Under the pieces are notes generated by a model, which was not told the origin of the DNA, searched no databases, and saw only the letters and a program-made list of their open reading frames with translations. Both the position numbers and the translations under genes were made by a program. Positions 8,707 through 15,022 of a DNA stretch of 15,422 bases are shown one piece after another; within the stretch, counting starts at the first letter, position 1, and each line of letters starts with the position of its first letter. The DNA comes from Cyanobacteria bacterium UBA8156 (GTDB lineage: Bacteria > Cyanobacteriota > Cyanobacteriia > Pseudanabaenales > Pseudanabaenaceae), in contig DMPD01000011.1 of NCBI GenBank assembly GCA_003456125.1, positions 1 through 15,422 on the forward strand, written 5' to 3'.

Positions 8707-9636
8707 ATGCTGTTTACCCAAAAGCTGCAAGGGGCGGGCAAACTCACCGATCTGCACTTCACGTTGATGCAGGTGGGCTCCCGCAAAATCTACGAGGGCG
8801 ATTTCTTTCCCCGTTGGCAAGTCTTGGCCCCACACTTCACGGTTTATGGTTTTGAGGCCGATCCCACGGCCTGTGCCGAAGCCAATCAAGCCGCCGCGGG
8901 GCTGCCTTGGCACGAGCAGCATTTTCCCTATGCGATCGCCGGTCAAACGGGTGCGGCCACCCTCTACCTCACCCATTTTCGGGATTGTTCTTCGCTGTAT
9001 CGACCGAACTTGGCGATCGCCCAGCGGTTTGGCATGGATTCTTGGTTGCAGGTGGAACAGGAGTTGCCGGTAACCACCACCACCCTCGCGGCCGTCTGTC
9101 GCCAACACCAACTGCGATCGCCCGATGTGTTGCGGGTGGATGTGCAGGGGGCCGAACGGGAAGTGTTGCGCGGTGCGGCCGCAATCTTGCCCCATGTCCT
9201 GGCGATCGAAGTGGAAGTGGAGTTTTTGCCCCTGTACCAAGGACAACCCCTGTTTGAGGATGTCGATTGCTTTTTGCGGTCGCAAGGCTTCACGCTGTGG
9301 GATCTGCGGTTGCAAAAACACCGGCGAGTGGCCGCAGCGGTCTATTCCACAGCTACCCAGGGGCAACTGGTGTGGGCCGAAGCCCTGTACTTCCGCGATC
9401 CTTTGGCTACGCCCCCCACCTGGCAAGGCGATCGCCGCCAACACCTCAAACTGGCCTGCATTGCCGAAGCCTTTGACTACCCCGATTTCACGGTGGAGTT
9501 GCTCAGCCACCTCACGTTCACGTCTGCCGACGACCCCGCCACCAACTTGGCGGCGCTTTTGACGGAAACCCTGCGATCGCTGGCGGGAGACCAACCGCTG
9601 GCCCTGCTGGACAGACTAGCGCCCTATCACCCCTGA
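8707..9636 (+). CDS. FkbM family methyltransferase
   Basis: Predicted SAM-dependent O-methyltransferase (309 residues) that would methylate a sugar or glycan hydroxyl. The FkbM core is seen in FTVYGFEADP (44-53), where Glu50 should bind the SAM ribose, and in DVLRVDVQGAEREVLRGA (140-157), the family's signature segment. The usual acidic glycine motif before it is degenerate, reading LMQVGSRKIYEGD (20-32). The C-terminal ~80 residues (from about 232) lie beyond the core and are not recognised. The ATG at 8707 lies 2 bases after the glycosyltransferase stop, pointing to coupled translation and joint work in glycan synthesis. The stop lies 2 bases from the stop of the convergent metal-binding protein gene, with no terminator between. 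Substrate unknown. Confidence 0.87.
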   Translation: MLFTQKLQGAGKLTDLHFTLMQVGSRKIYEGDFFPRWQVLAPHFTVYGFEADPTACAEANQAAAGLPWHEQHFPYAIAGQTGAATLYLTHFRDCSSLYRPNLAIAQRFGMDSWLQVEQELPVTTTTLAAVCRQHQLRSPDVLRVDVQGAEREVLRGAAAILPHVLAIEVEVEFLPLYQGQPLFEDVDCFLRSQGFTLWDLRLQKHRRVAAAVYSTATQGQLVWAEALYFRDPLATPPTWQGDRRQHLKLACIAEAFDYPDFTVELLSHLTFTSADDPATNLAALLTETLRSLAGDQPLALLDRLAPYHP

Positions 9637-9638
9637 AG

Positions 9639-10541
9639 TCAGACCAGGTATTTCACCAAAGCGTTGACGTTGTGCCGCATCATGTCGGCATAGGTTTCGG
9701 CACCGCTGCCGGGGGCCCCCAACGAGTCGCTGTACAGAGGTGTCGCCGCCACCTTCACCCCCGCTTCGGCGGCGATGGTTTCGATCAGGCGGGGCGAGAT
9801 GGTGGTTTCCACAAATACAGCCGGTACCCGCGTTTGCCGCAACTGCTGCACAATATTGCGCAGGGTTTGCGGGCTGGGCTGTTCCTCGGTGCTGATGCCA
9901 ATCGGCGGCGGCACAATCTCGATGCCGTACTCGCGCCCAAAGTATTGAAACGCATCGTGGGTGGTCAGCAACTTGCGATTGGCAACCGGAATGGCGACCA
10001 AGCGTTGGCGCAGGTCGCGATCCAATGCCTGCAAAGCTTGTTGGTAGCGATCGCCGTTGGCGGCCCAAACCTCCCGCCCCTCTGGAAACTGGGTCTGCAA
10101 CCGAGCCACCACCGGGGGCAGAGCCGCGATGACCAAGGGCACACTCCCCCAAACATGGGGATCCGGGGTGTCGCTCTCTTGAATGGGGGTCACGGTTTCG
10201 GCGATCGCCATGGCCGGCCGCCCGCTGCTGCGCACCAACTTTTCAATTTGGGGTTCTAGGTTAAACCCGTTGTAGAAAATCATGGCCGCCGTCTCCAACA
10301 CCGCCGCATCTTGCGGCGTCGGCTCGTAGATGTGGGGATCGACCCCCGGCGCCAACAACGAAACCACCGGTAGGCGATCGCCCACCAGTTGCCGCAACCA
10401 ATCCGCCAGGATGGTGTTGGCAGCCACGATTTTTCCCGATGGATTGGTGGGTGTGCCCGGTTGATTGGCATTGGGCCCGGCCGCACAGGCCGTGGCGACC
10501 GCCGCTCCCACACCGATTGCCAAAAAGGTTCTACGCCGCAT
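9639..10541 (-). CDS. metal ABC transporter substrate-binding lipoprotein (TroA/MntA/ZnuA family)
   Basis: Binds Mn2+ or Zn2+ outside the inner membrane and delivers it to the ABC permease encoded divergently. Length 300 residues, normal. The start MRRRTFLAIG fits a twin-arginine signal (RRTFL), and Cys19 in ATAC fits a loose lipobox, so Tat export with lipid anchoring is likely. Metal ligands align as His70 (VDPHIYEPTP), His129 (PDPHVWG), His195 (TTHDAFQYF) and Asp272 (YSDSLG), the His-His-His-Asp set of TroA. The long His-rich loop typical of many ZnuA proteins is absent; the matching stretch (about 110-128) is short. GISTEEQPSPQTL (215-227) also recalls MntA/TroA. Metal choice therefore stays open, manganese slightly favoured. 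It probably functions with the plus-strand ATPase and permease. Counterparts in cyanobacteria are called MntC or ZnuA. Confidence 0.92.
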   Translation of the reverse strand: MRRRTFLAIGVGAAVATACAAGPNANQPGTPTNPSGKIVAANTILADWLRQLVGDRLPVVSLLAPGVDPHIYEPTPQDAAVLETAAMIFYNGFNLEPQIEKLVRSSGRPAMAIAETVTPIQESDTPDPHVWGSVPLVIAALPPVVARLQTQFPEGREVWAANGDRYQQALQALDRDLRQRLVAIPVANRKLLTTHDAFQYFGREYGIEIVPPPIGISTEEQPSPQTLRNIVQQLRQTRVPAVFVETTISPRLIETIAAEAGVKVAATPLYSDSLGAPGSGAETYADMMRHNVNALVKYLV

Positions 10542-10544
10542 CGC

Positions 10545-10562
10545 TTTTCACAATGTTTTCAC
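10545..10562. promoter_or_regulatory. operator copy 1: two TTTTCAC heptamers, 11-bp period
   Basis: TTTTCAC at 10545-10551 is repeated exactly at 10556-10562, separated by AATG, so the half-sites start 11 bp apart. This is the layout bound by OmpR/PhoB-family response regulators. It lies 3 bases before the binding-protein ATG, downstream of that gene's putative -10, a position suited to repression. The regulator is not in the window; the manganese regulator ManR is a candidate by analogy. Confidence 0.5.
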
Positions 10563-10570
10563 TTTTATTC

Positions 10571-10599
10571 AGGATAGACCATGGGAGCTGTTTTCACAA
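10571..10599 (-). promoter_or_regulatory. putative promoter of the metal-binding protein gene
   Basis: On the minus strand TTGTGA (10594-10599) and TATCCT (10571-10576) are 17 bases apart, each a partial consensus match. Transcription would begin near 10563, about 20 bases before the start codon. The -35 falls within operator copy 2. Confidence 0.3.
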
Positions 10600-10608
10600 T
10601 GCTTTCAT
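10591..10608. promoter_or_regulatory. operator copy 2: TTTTCAC/CTTTCAT, 11-bp period
   Basis: TTTTCAC (10591-10597), AATG, CTTTCAT (10602-10608) repeats operator copy 1 in the same orientation, starting 46 bp downstream; 16 of the first 17 bases are identical. It ends 9 bases before TATACT, the putative -10 of the ATPase gene, so it occupies the -35 region. PhoB-type activators bind in just this place, but a bound protein could equally block RNA polymerase. Confidence 0.5.
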
Positions 10609-10617
10609 TTTCGGGTG

Positions 10618-10623
10618 TATACT
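10618..10623 (+). promoter_or_regulatory. putative -10 element of the ATPase-permease operon
   Basis: TATACT matches 5/6 of TATAAT. Transcription would begin near 10630, about 17 bases before the ATPase ATG. No good -35 is present; the -35 region is filled by operator copy 2. Confidence 0.4.
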
Positions 10624-10646
10624 GCGAGGAGTCTTGGTCAAAAGCG

Positions 10647-11354
10647 ATGCTGACAATCGAGGGTCTCACGGCGGGATACGGGTCGGAGCCGGTTTTGGTG
10701 GGGGTAACCTTGGCAGTGGAACCCGGACTCACCGGCATTGTCGGGCCCAACGGTGCCGGCAAAAGCACTTTGCTCAAAGCCATGCTGGGGTTGATGCCGG
10801 CGGCGGGAACCGTGCGCTACGCCGGGCGGCCCCTGAGTTGGCAGCGGGAGCGTTTGGCGTGGGTACCCCAGCGATCGCGCGTGGATTGGACTTTTCCAGC
10901 GACGGCCATGGACGTGGTGTTGATGGGACGGATTCGCCCGCACTCCTGGTTGCAGCCCTTGACCGGCGGCGATCGGCGGCGGGCGATCGCCGCTTTGGAG
11001 CGAGTCGGGATGGCCGACTACGGCGATCGCCCCATTGGTCGGTTGTCGGGGGGGCAACAACAGCGGGTCTTTTTGGCGCGCGCTTTAGCCCGCGATCCCG
11101 AAGTTTTGTTGCTGGATGAACCGCTGGCGGGGGTGGATCGCCCCACCGAAGAGACAGTATGGTCGATTTTGCGGGAATTGGCCGCCGAGGGCAAAACCCT
11201 GTTGATGGTGCATCACGATATCGGCATGGCCCGCAACGTCTTCGATCGGGTGCTGCTGTTGAACCGGCAAGTGGTGGCTTGGGGCGTGCCGGAACAGGCC
11301 TTGACCGCCGCCAACTTGCAACGAGCCTATGGGCAAACCTTGGCGGTCGCCTGA
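10647..11354 (+). CDS. metal ABC transporter ATP-binding protein
   Basis: Powers the Mn/Zn importer by ATP hydrolysis on the cytoplasmic side. The protein has 235 residues and all ABC motifs: Walker A GPNGAGKST (33-41), Q-loop Gln75 in WVPQRS, signature LSGGQQQR (133-140), Walker B VLLLDEP (153-159), D-loop AGVD, and the switch His190 in MVHHDIG. The segment SRVDWTFPATAMDVVLMGR (77-95) is typical of Mn/Zn-type family members. The ATG at 10647 gives the usual N-terminus; the frame is open to 10581, but the extra residues are not family-like and would cross the putative -10 TATACT. GAGGAG at 10626-10631 is too far away (15 bases) to be a standard ribosome site. One base separates its stop from the permease ATG. 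Cyanobacterial equivalents are called MntA or ZnuC. Confidence 0.93.
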   Translation: MLTIEGLTAGYGSEPVLVGVTLAVEPGLTGIVGPNGAGKSTLLKAMLGLMPAAGTVRYAGRPLSWQRERLAWVPQRSRVDWTFPATAMDVVLMGRIRPHSWLQPLTGGDRRRAIAALERVGMADYGDRPIGRLSGGQQQRVFLARALARDPEVLLLDEPLAGVDRPTEETVWSILRELAAEGKTLLMVHHDIGMARNVFDRVLLLNRQVVAWGVPEQALTAANLQRAYGQTLAVA

Positions 11355-11355
11355 G

Positions 11356-12168
11356 ATGGACATCCTCTGGGAGCCTTGGCAACTCGCCTTCATGCAACGG
11401 GCTTTGGTGGCGGTGCTGTTGGTGGCGGGTTTGTGTGGGGTAGCGGGCAGCCTCTTGGTGGTGCGGCGGCAGGCCCTGTTGGGCGACGCGATCGCCCATT
11501 CCTTGTTGCCCGGTGCCGCCTTAGCGTTTGTGGTCAACCTGCCGCTGTCGGTGGGGGCCTTTGTCGCCGGGTTGTTGGCAGCTTTTTGCATGGCCGTGGT
11601 GCCCCAGCGATCGCCCGTCAAGGAAGATGCGGCCATGGGGATTGTGTTTTCTGCCTTTTTTGCCGCCGGCGTGGCTTTGATTACCGTCATCCAAAAAGAG
11701 CGCAAAATCGACCTCAGCCATTTTTTGTTTGGCAATTTGCTGGCCACCACCCCCCAAGACTTGGTGGAGATGGCGATCGCCACGGCGGTGGTGATCGGGG
11801 CGATCGCCCTGTTTTACAAAGAGATTTTGTTTTACAGCTTCGATCCGGAAGGGGCGGCGGTGGCTGGGCTGCCGGTGCGGGCCTTAGAAGTGGGGATTAC
11901 GGTAGGGATCACGGCAGCCGTAACGGTCGGGATGAAAGCCGTGGGCGTTTTGCTGGTGTTGGCCATGTCCATTGCGCCCGGGGCTACCGCCTATTTGTGG
12001 ATGCCGCGGTTGCGCGGGGTGATGGTCGCGGCGGCCCTGTTGGCAGCCCTCAGCGGTGTGGTCGGGTTGTACGGCAGCTATTTCCTGAACTTGCCTTCCG
12101 GCCCCGCCATTGTCTTGGTCAGTGCCGGCTTGTTTGGCATCGCCTGGGGCACCCATCGCCGGAGCTAG
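11356..12168 (+). CDS. metal ABC transporter permease
   Basis: Inner-membrane subunit of the ABC-3 permease family that forms the Mn2+/Zn2+ channel. At 270 residues it is of normal length. I see about eight hydrophobic segments, near 12-34, 48-64, 66-84, 95-112, 138-155, 178-200, 202-215 and 222-268 (the last probably two). Family hallmarks are LLVVRRQALLGDAIAHSLLPG (33-53; coupling region and first conserved loop), HFLFGNLLATTP (122-133) and GLPVRALEVG (171-180). The ATG at 11356 starts 1 base after the ATPase stop. The frame is open to 11329, but that start would overlap the ATPase by 26 bases. It must work with the ATPase and the divergent binding protein. Cyanobacterial equivalents are called MntB or ZnuB. 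Confidence 0.93.
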   Translation: MDILWEPWQLAFMQRALVAVLLVAGLCGVAGSLLVVRRQALLGDAIAHSLLPGAALAFVVNLPLSVGAFVAGLLAAFCMAVVPQRSPVKEDAAMGIVFSAFFAAGVALITVIQKERKIDLSHFLFGNLLATTPQDLVEMAIATAVVIGAIALFYKEILFYSFDPEGAAVAGLPVRALEVGITVGITAAVTVGMKAVGVLLVLAMSIAPGATAYLWMPRLRGVMVAAALLAALSGVVGLYGSYFLNLPSGPAIVLVSAGLFGIAWGTHRRS

Positions 12169-12187
12169 GGGAAAAGTAGGGGAAAAG
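12166..12187 (+). repeat. perfect 11-bp tandem duplication at the permease stop
   Basis: TAGGGGAAAAG at 12166-12176 is repeated exactly at 12177-12187. The first copy supplies the permease stop codon TAG. The second runs into GGGAGA, the likely ribosome site of the phosphatase gene. It looks like a small slippage duplication; a regulatory role is not supported. Confidence 0.7.
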
Positions 12188-12204
12188 GGAGAATCTTTGC
12201 CACA

Positions 12205-12888
12205 ATGAAAAAGCGAACCTTGGGAAAAACGGATGGGGGGGCTGACGTGAATTCCGAACGCTATCGCCAGCAGTTGGTGCAAGACGGAGAAAAACGATTT
12301 CGGGAATGGCACGGCCGGTTTCTGGCCTACCAGCAGCGTTTTCTGCAGGAGATGGGGTTAAGCCCGGTGCGGTCAGCCAAGCCCTCCGCGATCGCCACCG
12401 GGGAACCGGCGAAAGCCGTGTCGGAGCCGGCCATCCCCGCCACGGCGCCCGAGGAACCCATCGACCAAAACCTGTGGTGGGTGGTGCCGGGTCGGTTGGC
12501 AGGAGTGCGCAAACCCACCGCCGCCGAACTGCCCGCCTTGCAACAGGCCGGCATTAGCGCGATCGTTTCCTTGACCGACGACCCCGGGAATTTGGATTGG
12601 TATGCGGCGACCGGCATTCCCCACCTTTGGTTACCGGTGAAGGGGGGCACCGCCCCCACCCACGAGCAGTTGGCTGCGTTCGGCGAATTTATGGCCGCCA
12701 ACGGGGGCGGCATCGCCGTACATTGTGCCAGCGGTCGCCGCCGTACCGGCGCCTTTCTTGCCACTTGGTTGGTATGCAAGGGCAGTTCCGCCGAAGCGGC
12801 GATCGCCGCCATTCAGACCGCCAACCCAGCGGTAGAGCTACGGGAAGCCCAGATCACCATTTTGCACGAGTTGGCCGCGAACCGGTGA
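12205..12888 (+). CDS. dual-specificity-type phosphatase domain protein, probably missing its general acid
   Basis: Cysteine-dependent phosphatase fold in a 227-residue soluble protein. Residues about 15-50 are charged and helical, 55-85 a Pro/Ala-rich linker, and 88-227 the catalytic domain. The P-loop HCASGRRRTG (173-182) fits CX5R with nucleophile Cys174 and Arg180. In related proteins the segment before it reads like PIxDxxAPT, with Asp as general acid; here it is PVKGGTAPT (144-152), with Gly147 where the Asp should be. Activity may be lowered, or another acid such as Asp124/Asp125 may act; this is inference. The start is uncertain: the ATG at 12205 has GGGAG 13 bases upstream, and a GTG at 12247 (giving VNSERYRQQL) is also possible. 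It lies 36 bases after the permease, perhaps on the same transcript. Its stop overlaps the next start. Substrate unknown. Confidence 0.8.
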   Translation: MKKRTLGKTDGGADVNSERYRQQLVQDGEKRFREWHGRFLAYQQRFLQEMGLSPVRSAKPSAIATGEPAKAVSEPAIPATAPEEPIDQNLWWVVPGRLAGVRKPTAAELPALQQAGISAIVSLTDDPGNLDWYAATGIPHLWLPVKGGTAPTHEQLAAFGEFMAANGGGIAVHCASGRRRTGAFLATWLVCKGSSAEAAIAAIQTANPAVELREAQITILHELAANR

Positions 12889-13658
12889 ACAGCAAGCCCA
12901 AACGGGGGGTCGCCCCCAGCACCACCCTTTGGCAATTTCGGGAAGCCATCAAGGATGCGTTGGTGGACATCACCACCATCGAAGTCACCACGGCGTTGGT
13001 CGATCGCATCTCCCCGGCAACGTTTTCCGCCGAGGATTTTTACGAGCGTTTGCAGCAGGATTTAGCCTGTCGTACCCCGGCGGCGATCCAACAATGGCGC
13101 GAACATTTAGAGCATCGTCAGCAGGAATTGTTGGCGATGCGGGGCACCGTGTCCAGGGAATCCGAGCAGCAGCGAATTTGGCAGCACCATCACACGGTTT
13201 GGTTGCGCCAGGCCCAACACCTGCGGGTTTTGGAGCAGCGGTTGCAGAGTCCGGCGGCCCTCCGGCAAGAATGGGAGCGGTTTTACCAAGAGGCCAGCGC
13301 CGTGTTGTACCGTCTGCACACCGAGGGGCAACCCGTGTACTTTGGCAGCGTCGAAGTGGCCGCTTTGCGCCGCCTCTGGGAAACCTACACCGCCCTCGAT
13401 AACGGCGAGCAAATTTACGCCAGCACCCACATCCGCCTAGAAGGAGACACCATCGAGCGGTACCGGCGGGAACTGTTCGATCGCCAAGTATTTGACGAAG
13501 CCACCGCCCAGGCCCTGATGGCTTTGCACCGAGAGAGCGTGACCCGATCGCGCGATCGCTGGAACGATTTGGTCGCCTTTTTGCTGGGTCTGGTCGAACG
13601 TTTGATCCCCTACCGCGATGCCCAACGGGAACGGAACCGCCTCACCGATCGCCCCTGA
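12885..13658 (+). CDS. hypothetical protein, helical, GTG start
   Basis: I do not recognise this 257-residue protein. It has no signal peptide or membrane segment and is strongly helical, with charged stretches rich in Gln, Arg and Glu. Residues about 65-125 (QWREHLEHRQQELLAMRG onward) are a likely coiled coil or helical bundle. A His cluster HHH lies at 101-103, and a second helical region near 187-250 ends in a hydrophobic patch DLVAFLLGLVERLIPY. The frame has no ATG near its beginning. The GTG at 12885 overlaps the phosphatase stop as GTGA, which supports translational coupling and a related role. The next gene appears to overlap its 3' end by up to 41 bases. A conserved cyanobacterial protein is likely from context, but I cannot name a family. 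Confidence 0.75.
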   Translation: MNSKPKRGVAPSTTLWQFREAIKDALVDITTIEVTTALVDRISPATFSAEDFYERLQQDLACRTPAAIQQWREHLEHRQQELLAMRGTVSRESEQQRIWQHHHTVWLRQAQHLRVLEQRLQSPAALRQEWERFYQEASAVLYRLHTEGQPVYFGSVEVAALRRLWETYTALDNGEQIYASTHIRLEGDTIERYRRELFDRQVFDEATAQALMALHRESVTRSRDRWNDLVAFLLGLVERLIPYRDAQRERNRLTDRP

Positions 13659-14238
13659 GGTCATCACCTGTGTGGTCGACCAAGCCACAGTGCACGTGTC
13701 TTGGCCCCTGCGGGAGACCAAGCGCGAGACCATTCCCTGGCCCACCGTGGCCGGTTTGGGGTGTGTGATCAGCGGTTTGGGATTGGGGCCCCAGCCCCAG
13801 GCCGCCTTCACGGTGATCACCTATGCAGGCGATCGCCCCGTTTTGCAAAGCACCTTCACGTTGGTGGGGCGGCATCGGGTCGTTGTGGCGCGGGACTGGG
13901 CAGCCAGCCCCCATTTTGCGTTGTGGCAGCGGCGGCATCACCAAGCGATCGCCGAATTTGGAGCCCAGGCCGAACAGGCGGTGGGGGCTTACCTCTTGCG
14001 ACAGTTGCAACCGGTGGCATGGGCGATCGCCCTAGCGGGGTGGGTACCCGTGGCGATCGATTCCCACCAACAGCGGGGGTGGGGGGCCCCAGCTTTGGCA
14101 GCGATCGCCTGGGGCGGGGCCATCTATGGCATTCAGCGGTGGGGGGCCCGGTGGCTGCAACGGCAAATTTTCAGGGTGAACCATCGCTTCAGCACCTGGA
14201 TTTTGGCGCAAATTTTGCGCCACGCCCGGCTGTTGTAG
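13618..14238 (+). CDS. hypothetical protein with probable membrane hairpin
   Basis: Unrecognised protein of 206 residues. The first ~100 are predicted beta-rich (ITCVVDQATVHVSW, then LQSTFTLVGRHRVVVARDW). Residues about 134-148 and 158-172 are hydrophobic and could form a membrane hairpin, followed by an amphipathic basic tail (RWGARWLQRQIFRVNHRF). The ATG at 13618 overlaps the previous gene by 41 bases and has no good ribosome site. A GTG at 13672 lies 11 bases after GAGG (13657-13660) and would start just beyond the previous stop; it would remove 18 residues and seems about equally likely. It is probably the last gene of the phosphatase transcript. A short G/C hairpin (GGGG CTGT CCCC near 14239-14250) follows the stop but lacks a T tract. 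Confidence 0.65.
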   Translation: MPNGNGTASPIAPEVITCVVDQATVHVSWPLRETKRETIPWPTVAGLGCVISGLGLGPQPQAAFTVITYAGDRPVLQSTFTLVGRHRVVVARDWAASPHFALWQRRHHQAIAEFGAQAEQAVGAYLLRQLQPVAWAIALAGWVPVAIDSHQQRGWGAPALAAIAWGGAIYGIQRWGARWLQRQIFRVNHRFSTWILAQILRHARLL

Positions 14239-14252
14239 GGGGCTGTCCCCAT

Positions 14253-14281
14253 TTGACCGCCCTCTTCCGGTAAAATAAAAA
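14253..14281 (+). promoter_or_regulatory. putative promoter of the SPOR-like protein gene
   Basis: TTGACC (14253-14258) matches the -35 at 5/6. Seventeen bases later TAAAAA (14276-14281) matches the -10 at 4/6. Transcription would begin near 14288, leaving a leader of about 17 bases. The 66-bp gap is the widest between genes in this part of the window, consistent with a new transcript. Confidence 0.35.
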
Positions 14282-14304
14282 TCAGATTTACTCCAGAAAT
14301 TGCC

Positions 14305-15003
14305 GTGAAATGCCAACCGTTGCCCTGCTCAGGTTTGCGATTCTGGATGGCCCTGCTCACCCTAACCGTAGGGTTGCATGGCTCGGAAAAGGCGATCGCC
14401 CAGGGACTTTTGGCCCCGAGTATCTTTGACAGCGCGGTCGAAAGCGGTTTTCGCAATTACGCGGTGTTTGCCCGGGGGCGCGATCCCGTCACGGTCAACC
14501 GCATTTTGGATGTGGCCCCCACCGCCCGTTTTGGCAACGTGAACGGGCAACCGGTGGTGTTGGCGGGCATCAACCTCGAGAGCACCAGTGCCAACGATTT
14601 AGCCCTGCGGTTGCGGCAACGGGGAGTCCCGGCCGAAATTGCCCTGGGCACTTCCTTAACCCTAGATGACGGGGGAGCCGGCGGAGCGGTGGCCGGGGTT
14701 TCGATTGTCCCTGGCGGCGGCGTGGCGGCCCTACCGCCCCCCGTGGTGCCACCGGCCGCAAACCCTACCACCGTGCCGCGACCGGCCCAACTCCGGTACA
14801 CGACGATCATACCCATCTACGGCAGCGCCGCCAACACCTTCGTGCTGGAGCAAGTACAGCGGCACATTCCCACCGCCCGGCTCGTCGACTCCCGACGGGG
14901 GCGCTACGTACTGGCAGGCGCCTACGGCGATCGCAACAGCGCCGAAGCCACCGCCTTTTTTCTGCGGTCTTTGGGGTTAGATGGTCGGGTAGCCTTTTTC
15001 TAG
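14305..15003 (+). CDS. exported protein with two SPOR-like modules
   Basis: 232 residues. A Sec signal peptide is visible: hydrophobic LRFWMALLTLTVGL (11-24) and cleavage after AIA at 30-32. Two similar segments follow, about 52-113 and 165-232. Each begins with a strand (YAVFARG / YTTIIPIYG), has a shared PTAR (72-75 and 189-192), then VLAG (85-88 and 202-205) and a closing helix plus strand. The pattern recalls SPOR domains, which bind peptidoglycan stripped of stem peptides, and suggests an internal duplication. Between them lies a Gly/Pro-rich linker (about 122-162). The start is GTG at 14305: the frame has no ATG before the signal core, and an ATG at 14310 is in another frame. The ribosome site is weak. 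A periplasmic, perhaps cell-wall, role is inferred. The next gene begins 19 bases later, so co-transcription is likely. Confidence 0.8.
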   Translation: MKCQPLPCSGLRFWMALLTLTVGLHGSEKAIAQGLLAPSIFDSAVESGFRNYAVFARGRDPVTVNRILDVAPTARFGNVNGQPVVLAGINLESTSANDLALRLRQRGVPAEIALGTSLTLDDGGAGGAVAGVSIVPGGGVAALPPPVVPPAANPTTVPRPAQLRYTTIIPIYGSAANTFVLEQVQRHIPTARLVDSRRGRYVLAGAYGDRNSAEATAFFLRSLGLDGRVAFF

Positions 15004-15022
15004 GAATTTCCAGGAGAACGTT

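Noticed and set aside
7683..8786. Minus-strand open frame opposite the glycosyltransferase (367 codons)
   Set aside because: It is Pro/Arg/Ser-rich, typical of a GC-rich shadow frame, and conflicts with the well-supported plus-strand gene.
8701..9594. Minus-strand open frame opposite the FkbM gene (297 codons)
   Set aside because: The plus strand carries a clear FkbM signature; the antisense product has no motif.
10545..10608. The repeats between the divergent metal genes as a Zur or Fur box
   Set aside because: Those boxes are AT-rich palindromes; here the half-sites are direct repeats with an 11-bp period and no dyad symmetry.
10581..10646. Upstream ATG at 10581 as the ATPase start
   Set aside because: The added 22 residues are unlike the family, and the start would lie upstream of the putative -10 TATACT and overlap the operator.
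14236..14250. GGGG-CTGT-CCCC hairpin as a terminator
   Set aside because: The stem is 4-5 pairs and no run of T follows, so intrinsic termination is not supported.
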